Part shown: positions 16,282 to 24,825 of the stretch, piece after piece
Layout: each line of letters starts with the position of its first letter
Numbering within the stretch: position 1 is the stretch's first letter
From: Chloracidobacterium sp.
Lineage (GTDB): Bacteria; Acidobacteriota; Blastocatellia; Pyrinomonadales; Pyrinomonadaceae
Direction of reading: 5' to 3'
Length of the DNA stretch: 64,000 nucleotides
NCBI GenBank assembly: GCA_015075585.1
Contig: JABTUB010000002.1
Coordinates: forward strand, 372,001-436,000
Position numbers and translations under genes: made by a program
The notes under the pieces: model-generated
What the model saw: only the letters and a program-made list of their open reading frames with translations
What the model was told of the DNA's origin: nothing
The model's database searches: none

Positions 16282-19200
16282 CTATGTCTCGACCGTTGCT
16301 TTTCGCTCCAGCTTGCCCCAGCCCACGACAGCACCGCGGATCGCCGTCCAAACAGCCTTCACCATCACCCAATACATCACTTGGCGATAGCCGAAACGCT
16401 GGATCAAGAGCCATACAAGCAGGCTTTTCTGCTCCTTCTTTTCCATCAGGAACGCAATGAGTGCGCCGACCCAATCGACCGCAAGAAAAAGGGCATAGTA
16501 GAACAACACCTGATTCAGGTTGGTAGGCGTGTGGTCGTATTCGCGCTGATGTTCGAAATAGCTCATCGCCGCTCCGATAAGCGTCCAGATGAACATCAGA
16601 TCCATGAACGGAGAGATGAGCGGGAAGAATACCTGAAAGATCCAAACATTCGGCATCGCGACCAGCCCGAGTGAACCGTAGCGTGGGTTCAGCAATGCCG
16701 TCCGATGCTTCCACATACACTGCAGCGTTCCATACGACCAGCGGAAACGCTGCTTTGCAAGGTTTCGCAGCGAATCCGGAGCCTCGGTCAGGCCGACGGC
16801 ACTCTCTTCATAACCGATGACGTAACCGAGCCGCCGCACTTGTATCGTCAGATCCTGATCTTCAGCAAGCGTATCAGATGAGAAGCCGCCAGTTTCTTCG
16901 AGAATGCTTCGCCGCCAAGCGCCGACCGACCCCGGAACGACAGTTATCGAATTAAGCAAAGAAAACGCGCGCCGGTCGAAATTTTGCGAGGTAACGTATT
17001 CGAGCGCCTGCCATTTTGTAACAATATTGATCCTGTTGCCGACCTTTGCATTCCCCGCAAGGGCGCCCAGCCGCTCATCCGCAAAGCGGTGCGCCATTGC
17101 ACCAATGGTCGTCGGCGTAAATAGCGTATCCGCATCCAAGGCGATGATGACCTCGCCTTTTGCCCGACGCCAGCCGAAATTGAGCGCCGCCGCTTTGCCG
17201 CCGTTCTCTTTTTTATAGAGTGCTACAAGCGGAGCGTCCTTAAAATTATCAGCCGCGACATCGAACGTACGATCGGTCGAACCGTCATCAACTACGATCA
17301 CCTCGAACTTCGGATAGTCGGATGCGATCAGTGCCTCGATCGTGCGAATGATGACCTTCTCTTCATTAAATGCGGGGACGATGACCGAGACGAACGGCTG
17401 ATACGCCTCGCCGAAGTGATCTCGCTCACGTTTTCGCGAACGCAGGTACTGAATAAAAGCAAACGTGCCGATGAACAGCATTCTGCCGATGCCCAGGACG
17501 ATGCCGATCAAGAAAAGCCAGCTGATAAGCCACAGCCCGAGCGAGACCGCGTAAAACACGTATTCGTTCGCCTTCGTGGTAAGTGTTTGATCTTTGGGAA
17601 CCTCCGGCATTGCCTGCTCGGGCGACATATTCGCAAGTTCCGGAACAGTAGTGAATTGGTAGCCGCGTGCACGAAGTTCATCAATTATCCGCGGCAGTAT
17701 CGCGACAGTTGCCGATCGGTCGCCTCCGCTGTCGTGCATCAGAACAATGTTTCCGCGTTCTTCAGGTGTTTTTATCGCGACCTGCTTCAACAGTTCATCG
17801 ACCATCTGATCCGGCGTATGCGGAGTGCCGTCATCGTTCACCAATTTCCAATCATCAGGGTCAAGGTGCAGGCCGACCGAAACATAGCCGAGCCGCTGCG
17901 CTTCAACTGTCGGGTTAACCTCATCCGGTGTTCTCGGTTCGGCGTCGCCAAAGTACGGTGCTCGGAATAATCTGGTCGAATGGCCGGTCAGGCTCTCGAT
18001 CAGCCGCTGAGTGGCATTGAGCTCGATATCGGTGATCTGCATCGGCACTTCCGCCATATTCGGATGGGTGAATGAATGATTTCCGATCGTATGCCCTTCG
18101 GCATATATCCGCTTAACTAGGTCGGGATTCGCCTGACCGTTGACGCCCAAGATGAAGAAGGTCGCCTTGACGTTCTTTTCCTTCAAAATGTCCAAGATCT
18201 TGGGTGTCCACACGGGATCGGGGCCGTCATCGAATGTAAGTGCGATCTGCCCCGGCTTATCACCGGCACGCTGAATGACGTAGGACGAAGGGATCTGCTT
18301 GTACTTCTCATCCGTTACCATGCCGTCCGCAAGCGTCAGTTCACGCAAGCCTTCGCTTGGCTGCGAGATCACCTGAAGTATCTCGCCCGTTCCCCGAAAG
18401 TCCACGTCATAACCGTACTCGATGGTTCGCAGATCATTGACCGTACCCGTCGCCGCGCTGCCGAAGACATCCCACAGCGAAGGGTCTTCACTGCCCAAAC
18501 GCCAAAGAGCGAAGCCTGCTACCTTGTAGGGCTCTGCACTTTTTATTTGGTTGTATGCCGTCGCAGCATCGAGGAACCAAACGCTGTGATCCTTTCCGTC
18601 ATCCTCGGTGTATGTAAAATACGGATTCTTTGATTCACTGTCGAACTTGATCTGCGACGGCGAATCGAGCGATTCTTTTGCGGCAAGCAGAGCTTCTTGG
18701 AACGAGATGGTCTCGGCCTCGCTCTTATCATCTGCCCAGTTGTAACCGTAGTTACCGAAACAAACGATGGTCTTTGCGGGCGAAAGCTCGGCCATTCGCT
18801 TCTTCAAGATCGAATCATACCAATCTTGGCCTGCTACCGGCCCGGCGTCGCCCGTTGACCAGTGCTGATCGTATGCCATCAGCATCAGGTAGTCCGTAAC
18901 GCCAGCGTATGCTTTGTAATTCCATTCGGGATCGTTGAACGGAACTGCTTGGGCAAGGATCAGCCCTCGCTGTGAAAAAATGTCGTGAAGCTCGCGCATG
19001 AAGAGGAACAGGTCCTTCTGCGATGCGGGCGGCACTTCTTCGATATCGATCGTGATACCGCCGAAATTATATTTCTCAATGGCTGCGAGAATCGCCCGGA
19101 TCAATTTTTGGCGGCCCGGCTCGTCGCCGATCGAATTGATGAGGATGCCTGAATTCCATTTCTCGTTCTTATAGTTCTGCAGTAGCGGAAGCACAGGCAT

Positions 19201-19776
19201 CTCAGGCTTGTTTCCCTGCAGAAAATCGAGAGCCGCCTCATCCACATCAAAAACAAGCGGCGAATCCGCATTGCCCGAAAGGCGTATCCACTCCGGCACC
19301 AGCCAATCAAGCGAGCGGTAATTCTGCCGCAGCGAGGCGAGGCTGGAATCATCCCAATTAACATAGAAGCCGATCGAGAGCGGCTTGCCGTCATTAACGG
19401 CTTTTGTTCCATTGTCGGAGTGTGCCGCGCGAAGCATCTCGGCATTTATCTTTCGATCGATGCGCTGTTCGTCGCGGCTCCGCTTTTCCGCCTTTGCCCT
19501 GCCGCCGGTTCGTTTAATTGCCGCCTCGGTCTCTGTCAGCGGCAGTTCCGGTGCCGGCAGATTAAGATCATTCTGCTGCGGGAGCGCGGCGGCCGGGTGC
19601 AGCCGAAAAGCCGGAAGGAACGGATTTGCAAGGATACTAACAATAAAAAAGCCGGCGACCACGGTTACAACCAACGCCAGCGAAACACTAAAGATCGAGA
19701 CAAACTTGCCGCGCCGGCCTCTTGAATCCGCAAAAACTGTCTTCGAAGGCGCCTCGCCGCCACGCTTATCGCTCAT
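16282..19776 (-). CDS. GH18-like / NodB polysaccharide deacetylase / GT2 glycosyltransferase fusion protein
   Basis: The 1164-residue inner-membrane protein has, in order: a transmembrane anchor near residues 28-50; a GH18-like domain (about 120-440; GGITIDIEEVPP near 240 stands for the DxxDxDxE motif, and YLMLMAYDQHWSTGDAGP); a NodB carbohydrate esterase 4 domain (IALTFDDGPDP near 512, ATFFILG, GHTIGNHSFTHPN); a hydrophobic segment near 740; and a processive GT2 domain (SVIVPAFNEE near 797, VVDDGSTDRT, ALDADT, LAEDQDLTIQVRRLG, KQRFRWSYG) with C-terminal membrane helices. Synthesis, deacetylation and cleavage of an exopolysaccharide of the GlcNAc kind in one chain is the natural inference; the polymer is unknown. 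Confidence 0.88.
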   Translation of the reverse strand: MSDKRGGEAPSKTVFADSRGRRGKFVSIFSVSLALVVTVVAGFFIVSILANPFLPAFRLHPAAALPQQNDLNLPAPELPLTETEAAIKRTGGRAKAEKRSRDEQRIDRKINAEMLRAAHSDNGTKAVNDGKPLSIGFYVNWDDSSLASLRQNYRSLDWLVPEWIRLSGNADSPLVFDVDEAALDFLQGNKPEMPVLPLLQNYKNEKWNSGILINSIGDEPGRQKLIRAILAAIEKYNFGGITIDIEEVPPASQKDLFLFMRELHDIFSQRGLILAQAVPFNDPEWNYKAYAGVTDYLMLMAYDQHWSTGDAGPVAGQDWYDSILKKRMAELSPAKTIVCFGNYGYNWADDKSEAETISFQEALLAAKESLDSPSQIKFDSESKNPYFTYTEDDGKDHSVWFLDAATAYNQIKSAEPYKVAGFALWRLGSEDPSLWDVFGSAATGTVNDLRTIEYGYDVDFRGTGEILQVISQPSEGLRELTLADGMVTDEKYKQIPSSYVIQRAGDKPGQIALTFDDGPDPVWTPKILDILKEKNVKATFFILGVNGQANPDLVKRIYAEGHTIGNHSFTHPNMAEVPMQITDIELNATQRLIESLTGHSTRLFRAPYFGDAEPRTPDEVNPTVEAQRLGYVSVGLHLDPDDWKLVNDDGTPHTPDQMVDELLKQVAIKTPEERGNIVLMHDSGGDRSATVAILPRIIDELRARGYQFTTVPELANMSPEQAMPEVPKDQTLTTKANEYVFYAVSLGLWLISWLFLIGIVLGIGRMLFIGTFAFIQYLRSRKRERDHFGEAYQPFVSVIVPAFNEEKVIIRTIEALIASDYPKFEVIVVDDGSTDRTFDVAADNFKDAPLVALYKKENGGKAAALNFGWRRAKGEVIIALDADTLFTPTTIGAMAHRFADERLGALAGNAKVGNRINIVTKWQALEYVTSQNFDRRAFSLLNSITVVPGSVGAWRRSILEETGGFSSDTLAEDQDLTIQVRRLGYVIGYEESAVGLTEAPDSLRNLAKQRFRWSYGTLQCMWKHRTALLNPRYGSLGLVAMPNVWIFQVFFPLISPFMDLMFIWTLIGAAMSYFEHQREYDHTPTNLNQVLFYYALFLAVDWVGALIAFLMEKKEQKSLLVWLLIQRFGYRQVMYWVMVKAVWTAIRGAVVGWGKLERKATVET

Positions 19777-19999
19777 TGCTCCAATCTGCCTTTATGCATA
19801 CGCAGTTCGTATGACATTGTTCAAAGTAGATGCGCCATTCCACTGAACGGTTTACAGCCGCCAAAAAAGCAGTGGACTTTATTGCTCAGTATCTGTTAAA
19901 TTCAGTTGCGCTGGCTACTTAGTATTCAATTGAATGAATTTGAGCTGACTGCCGCTGAAATGCACGGCAGATTGTACGTTTACTTGCGGCAAAAGAACA

Positions 20000-22900
20000 A
20001 TGCCTGAACGACGCTCCGACAGCACATCCGCACTGCGAGAACCGCGAAATCAACGCCGCGCCTCCGCCGAGCGCATGGATATCGTTTTCAATCAGATCGG
20101 CAGACACCTTCGCGAGGGCCGCTCGGGCGAAGCGGAACGCCTGATAAATAATTCACTGCAAAGCTACCGGTTCTCTGACGACAGTCTTGCCCACCTCAAG
20201 CGCCTTTTGTCCTTCACGCTCGAAACGACAGGACGGTATAAAGAATCGCTTGATGCCGTAAGGCCATACGAGGACGAAGTAAATCTCGACAGCCTTGGTG
20301 CGGACGCGCGTGTTCGGGTTACGACCCAACTCGGCATCGCATACAGCAATGCCGGCGACCAACCGAAAGCAGTTACGATCCTCAAGGACAATAAGAAGCG
20401 GGCGCGGAACGAGCAGTTGAGCTCATCTTACGGCAGCATTGATATCGGCCTTGCCCGTGTTTACCGCAAGCTGGGGCAGTATCCGATCTGCCGCGATCAT
20501 GCAATGAAAGCTCTCGAAAGCTACCGCGAGAACGGCGACTGGCTCGGCATGGCAGAGGCTTATCGCGAGATCGCCAACAGCTATCACCAAGAGGGCGACA
20601 GCGAATCGGCGGTCGCAAACTTTCAACTCGGCATCAAGATCATCGGTGAGAACAGCGCTCCGTTCATGCTCGGCAAACTCTACACCGATATGTCGGGTGC
20701 TTACTGGTTCCTGCGTAAACCGCTTGAGGGTATTGAGTGTCTTGAACGCTCGCTCGAATTCTTTGACGAGACGGAACACGCGCTGAATTCGCTGATCGCA
20801 TACGGCAATCTGGGTATAAATCTGATACTGATCGGTGAGTGGCAGCGTGCCGAGAATATGCTTGAAAGAGCATTGGAGATCGGGCTTCGCGAAAATTATG
20901 TGCATGTGGCCGGACTTTATGATTCGCTCGGCGAGCTTGCCCTGCTGCGCGAGCGATTCGAGGATGCGGAGTCGTTCCTTGATTCGGCACTGGATGTCGC
21001 GGAGCGCTACAACCACAATTGGTACAGGCTGCAGGCAATGCGTAACCGTGCGCGCCTGTATCTTGTCACGGGCGAGCCTGAAGAAGCGACCGCTCTCGCG
21101 AACGAGACCATCGCACTTGCCGCCGAGGCGGGAGACAAACATTACAGCAACATGGCTGGCCTTGTCCTTGCCGAGAGCTATCTGGCGCTTGGCGACAATG
21201 ATCTTTGCGAAGAGGCCATCGAAGCGATCGAGGCGAATGACGCGCGATCTGATTTCTTCGTTCTCGGCAGCATTCAGCGGATAAAGGGACTGATGGCTCT
21301 TTCGGATGGTGACAATGAGCTCGCCATCCATCATTTTAACCGTGCGTTGACCACGTTCGAGGCTGCTCAAGACCTATTTCACACCGGGCTTATCCGTTTC
21401 CTGCTGGGGGCTAATCTTGGCTCGACAAATCTTGTGCGTGCCCGCGATGAACTCGGAACTGCCGAGCGTATCTTCCGGAAGCTCGGCGTGTCCTCTCTGC
21501 TGGACAAGACTGACGAAGAGCTGCGGAAGCTCGATGAAAGACCGCAGCACAAGTCGGTTGCGCAGCGTTCAAATTCGGTGGTATCACAGCTGCTGACGGT
21601 TCGGCTCGCTGAGGCGACGGCATCGCGTGAACTGATCTTCCGTGAGCTGAGCGCCGTGCTCCAACAGGAAAGTAATGCGAAAAAGCTCGTGATCGCGGAA
21701 CATTCTGAAGAAGGAGCGATGCAGGCATTCATAACGCACGGCTATTCGCCGCAGGAGAGTGCAGAACTTGTTTCACACCTCGTTCATGCACAAGAAAAGG
21801 GCACTGAGAAGGCGTTTCTGCGCACTCGCAACATCGCCGTATTTCCGCTGCGAGGCTCCGCCGCTCCGCCCGCCATGCTGATCGTTCACCCAAGTGCCGG
21901 CGCGACACTCTCGGACGGCACATCGTTCGGGCCGCTGCTTCGCGTTGTCGAGCTAGGCATGGATGTCGTCGCGCTCCGAGATCGCGATCGTGTTCAGCAC
22001 AGCACGCCCGAGCTTTCGCCGTACACATCGAATACCTTAATGCCGGGCTTCATTCATTCGTCGCCGGCTATGACCTCGCTGGTCGAAGAGGTCTATAAGA
22101 TCCGCTCATCGGATGTTACCGTGCTTGTTACAGGCGAATCGGGTACGGGTAAGGAGCTTGTCTCGCGGGCGATACATACGCTTTCGAACCGAAAGGATAA
22201 AGTGTTCGTGCCGTTCAACTGCACCGCGATACCGAAAGAACTTGCCGAAGGACACCTCTTCGGTTACAGAAAAGGCTCCTTTACCGGAGCGACCGCCGAT
22301 TCGCCCGGCGTGATCCGCAGTGCCGACGGCGGCACGCTGTTCCTTGACGAGGTCGGCGACCTGCCGATAGACGTTCAGCCGAAATTGCTTCGCTTTTTGC
22401 AGGAGGGCGAGATACAACCGCTCGGCGAGAAGCATCCGATAAAGGTCGATGTCCGTATAATTGCCGCAACGAATATGCCGCTCGAAGATAAGGTTGCTGA
22501 CGGTTCATTTCGCGAGGATCTGTATTACCGGCTTAATGTCATTCGCCTGCGCGTGCCGCCGCTGCGTGAACGGCGCAGCGAGATACCGCCGATCGTTACA
22601 TACTACACGAATCATTACTCGGCACGATTTAATAAGCACGACGTTACTTTCGCACCGCAAACGCTCGATCTGCTCATGGTCTGCGATTGGGAAGGCAACG
22701 TACGCCAGCTCTGCAACGAAGTCCAGCGTATTATCGCACGTGCCGAAGACGGCGAGGTTATCACGCCCGATCATCTTTCGGCAGACCTAAAGCGTGCGAC
22801 GAGGCCGCTGACGCCATTTGGTGAGCCGAGGGCGTCAAAGCCTATTACAACCTATGACGGCGGGATAATGCCCTTCGTAAATATCAATGAGGGCAGCACG

Positions 22901-23056
22901 CTTGAAGAAGCCGTATCAGAGCTTGAGATGCAGTTGATAAGGGCTTCGCTTGCCAAACAGAATTGGAACATCTCGCGCGTCGCAGCCGAGTTGGGATTGA
23001 CGCGCCGCGGCCTCTATCTGAAGCTTGCGCGCTACGGTATTAAGAAAGCTGTTTGA
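20000..23056 (+). CDS. TPR-GAF-sigma54 (AAA+) transcriptional activator
   Basis: The protein has 1018 residues. The N-terminal about 480 residues are tetratricopeptide-like repeats (YSNAGDQPKAVTILK, GEWQRAENMLERALEIG). Residues about 530-660 resemble a GAF sensor domain. The sigma54-interaction AAA+ domain follows: Walker A GESGTGKELV near 712, the GAFTGA loop as GSFTGA near 759, Walker B LFLDEVGDLP and RxDLYYRLNVIRL. The C-terminal Fis-type helix-turn-helix is NWNISRVAAELGLTRRGLYLKL. It should activate sigma54 promoters in response to a partner or ligand sensed by the TPR/GAF part; the targets are unknown. A start at the ATG at 20075 (MDIVFNQIG) is also possible. It is divergent from the GT2 fusion gene. 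Confidence 0.9.
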   Translation: MPERRSDSTSALREPRNQRRASAERMDIVFNQIGRHLREGRSGEAERLINNSLQSYRFSDDSLAHLKRLLSFTLETTGRYKESLDAVRPYEDEVNLDSLGADARVRVTTQLGIAYSNAGDQPKAVTILKDNKKRARNEQLSSSYGSIDIGLARVYRKLGQYPICRDHAMKALESYRENGDWLGMAEAYREIANSYHQEGDSESAVANFQLGIKIIGENSAPFMLGKLYTDMSGAYWFLRKPLEGIECLERSLEFFDETEHALNSLIAYGNLGINLILIGEWQRAENMLERALEIGLRENYVHVAGLYDSLGELALLRERFEDAESFLDSALDVAERYNHNWYRLQAMRNRARLYLVTGEPEEATALANETIALAAEAGDKHYSNMAGLVLAESYLALGDNDLCEEAIEAIEANDARSDFFVLGSIQRIKGLMALSDGDNELAIHHFNRALTTFEAAQDLFHTGLIRFLLGANLGSTNLVRARDELGTAERIFRKLGVSSLLDKTDEELRKLDERPQHKSVAQRSNSVVSQLLTVRLAEATASRELIFRELSAVLQQESNAKKLVIAEHSEEGAMQAFITHGYSPQESAELVSHLVHAQEKGTEKAFLRTRNIAVFPLRGSAAPPAMLIVHPSAGATLSDGTSFGPLLRVVELGMDVVALRDRDRVQHSTPELSPYTSNTLMPGFIHSSPAMTSLVEEVYKIRSSDVTVLVTGESGTGKELVSRAIHTLSNRKDKVFVPFNCTAIPKELAEGHLFGYRKGSFTGATADSPGVIRSADGGTLFLDEVGDLPIDVQPKLLRFLQEGEIQPLGEKHPIKVDVRIIAATNMPLEDKVADGSFREDLYYRLNVIRLRVPPLRERRSEIPPIVTYYTNHYSARFNKHDVTFAPQTLDLLMVCDWEGNVRQLCNEVQRIIARAEDGEVITPDHLSADLKRATRPLTPFGEPRASKPITTYDGGIMPFVNINEGSTLEEAVSELEMQLIRASLAKQNWNISRVAAELGLTRRGLYLKLARYGIKKAV

Positions 23057-23170
23057 GCTATCGAGCATTCATTCGGCTCCGCTCTTGAATACTCGCGCCT
23101 TGTGTGCCATATTCTATTGACAATTCCAAGTTGTCTTTTTGGAAATTTTCAACAATTCAAAGGAGAGATC

Positions 23171-23503
23171 ATGGCAGGAAAGTTTGAGATCAAAACCGGG
23201 AAGAACGGCAAATTTCATTTTAATCTTAAGGCCAGCAACGGCCAGGTGATTTTGACCAGCGAAAAATACGAGAGCCGCGCCGCCGCAGTTAAGGGCATTG
23301 CCTCAGTAAAGAAGAATGCTGGTAATGATAAGCGTTTCGAGCGCAAGACCGCTAAGGACGGCTCGCCGTATTTTGTGCTCACAGCATCGAACGGTGAAGT
23401 GATCGGAAAGAGCGAGATGTACAAGGCCGCCCGCTCAATGGAGAACGGCATTGCTTCAGTTGGTAAGCATGCACCTGACGCAGCAGTGGCCGACGCCGAG
23501 TAA
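23171..23503 (+). CDS. YegP-like DUF1508 protein (tandem domain)
   Basis: The protein has 110 residues from the ATG at 23171, chosen because AAAGGAGAG lies a few bases upstream. It holds two copies of the DUF1508 motif: FEIKTGKNGKFHFNLKASNGQ and a second RFERKTAKDGSPYFVLTASNGE, each followed by a K-x-A/S helix (AAAVKGIASVKKNA; RSMENGIASVGKHA). The copies form the compact YegP fold. The cellular role of the family is not established. An ORF extension to 23102 has no ribosome site. Confidence 0.85.
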   Translation: MAGKFEIKTGKNGKFHFNLKASNGQVILTSEKYESRAAAVKGIASVKKNAGNDKRFERKTAKDGSPYFVLTASNGEVIGKSEMYKAARSMENGIASVGKHAPDAAVADAE

Positions 23504-23535
23504 TTTCGGTATTCTAGCTCGGTCTTAACAGATCG

Positions 23536-23605
23536 AAGCCCGTGCCGACATCCGAGTGATACCGATTTTGTATCAATTTGTATCGTGGTGTCGGCGCGGG
23601 CTTTG
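23536..23605 (+). terminator. long inverted repeat after the DUF1508 gene
   Basis: Arms AAGCCCGTGCCGACA (23536-23550) and TGTCGGCGCGGGCTT (23589-23603) pair over 15 bp with one mismatch, around a 38-base loop that itself holds a GATAC/GTATC hairpin. A short TTTGTT follows. It could be a terminator for the upstream gene or a leader structure of the next gene, whose start lies within 10 bases. Confidence 0.5.
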
Positions 23606-23611
23606 TTCATA

Positions 23612-24796
23612 ATGATGACAATGAACCGCACAATCCTCGGGATCGAACGTATCGTCAGTGATAAGATCGGCCTCATCAGAGGCCGCCGCGTCGCCCTCGT
23701 CTGTAATCAGGCCTCAGTTCTGCCGGCCACTTTTCAACACGCGGCAGATGCCTTCTTTGAACATCCGGGAATTAACCTTACTACGCTTTTCGGGCCGCAG
23801 CACGGCATACGCGGCGACGTTCAATACAACATGATCGAGACGCCGCATGTCCGTGACAGCCGCACGGGTATAATGGTCTATTCACTTTACAGCGAGGTAC
23901 GCGAACCGACCGAGGAGATGCTCGCCGATGTTGACGACATTGTCATCGATCTTCAGGATGTCGGCTGCCGCATATATACATTTGTTTATACGATGGCGAA
24001 CTGTATGCGTGCCGCTAAGAAATTCGGCAAACGCGTCATCGTTTGCGACAGGCCGAACCCGATCAACGGGAACGATGTCGAGGGCAATATAACCGAAGAT
24101 GCTTTCAGATCGTTCGTCGGGCAGTTCGCATTGCCGACACGCCACGGAATGACCGTCGGCGAACTCGCGAGGATGTTCAACTCGCATTTCGGTATCGGCT
24201 GCGAGCTTGAGGTCGTCGAGATCGAGAATTGGCGACGTGAAATGTGGGGCGACGAAACAGGCCTGCCGTGGGTTCTGCCTTCGCCGAACATCCCGAATGT
24301 CGATACGTGCGCGGTCTTCCCGGCAACGGTCCACATCGAGGGCACAGAACTGTCGGAAGGCCGCGGCACGACGCTGCCGTTTTTCCTGAACGGAGCTCCG
24401 TTCATCGACCCTTACGAATGGGCCGCTGAATTGCGCAAATTCGACTTTCCCGGCGTAGCTTTTCGCGAAGCATACTTTCGGCCGACGTTCTGTGAATTCG
24501 CGGGCGAGACCTGCGGCGGCGTGCAGATCCATGTGACGGACAGGAACATCTTCACGCCTGTTGCCGTGGGCATAGCGATGGTCAAAACAGCCTGCGACCT
24601 CTACCGCGACAAATTTCAATGGCGGCAGAACGCCTATGAATACGAGTTCGACAAGAACCCAATGGATGTCGTTTGCGGCACGGACAAGATCCGCAAGGCG
24701 ATCGAGGCCGGCTGGCCGATGGATTCTATCACGCGCGATTGGCCGGCAGGCGTTGCCGCATTCAAGGCCGCGCGTGAAAGCTTTTTGCTTTATTGA
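23612..24796 (+). CDS. DUF1343 protein, NamZ-like exo-beta-N-acetylmuramidase (GH171)
   Basis: The protein has about 394 residues. DUF1343 landmarks are GRRVALVCNQASV, TLFGPQHGIRGD, DIVIDLQDVGCRIYTFVYTMA, VIVCDRPNPING, LPTRHGMTVGELA and WVLPSPNIPN...FPATVHIEGTELSEGRGTTLPF. The family member NamZ of Bacillus subtilis releases terminal MurNAc from peptidoglycan fragments and founds GH171, so a role in cell-wall turnover is expected. I see no clear signal peptide, which suggests a cytoplasmic location. Three close ATGs (23612, 23615, 23621) are possible starts and none has a good Shine-Dalgarno; a long hairpin lies just upstream. Confidence 0.88.
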   Translation: MMTMNRTILGIERIVSDKIGLIRGRRVALVCNQASVLPATFQHAADAFFEHPGINLTTLFGPQHGIRGDVQYNMIETPHVRDSRTGIMVYSLYSEVREPTEEMLADVDDIVIDLQDVGCRIYTFVYTMANCMRAAKKFGKRVIVCDRPNPINGNDVEGNITEDAFRSFVGQFALPTRHGMTVGELARMFNSHFGIGCELEVVEIENWRREMWGDETGLPWVLPSPNIPNVDTCAVFPATVHIEGTELSEGRGTTLPFFLNGAPFIDPYEWAAELRKFDFPGVAFREAYFRPTFCEFAGETCGGVQIHVTDRNIFTPVAVGIAMVKTACDLYRDKFQWRQNAYEYEFDKNPMDVVCGTDKIRKAIEAGWPMDSITRDWPAGVAAFKAARESFLLY

Positions 24797-24825
24797 GCGG
24801 ATCTAAATGCCGATCGCACCAACCG

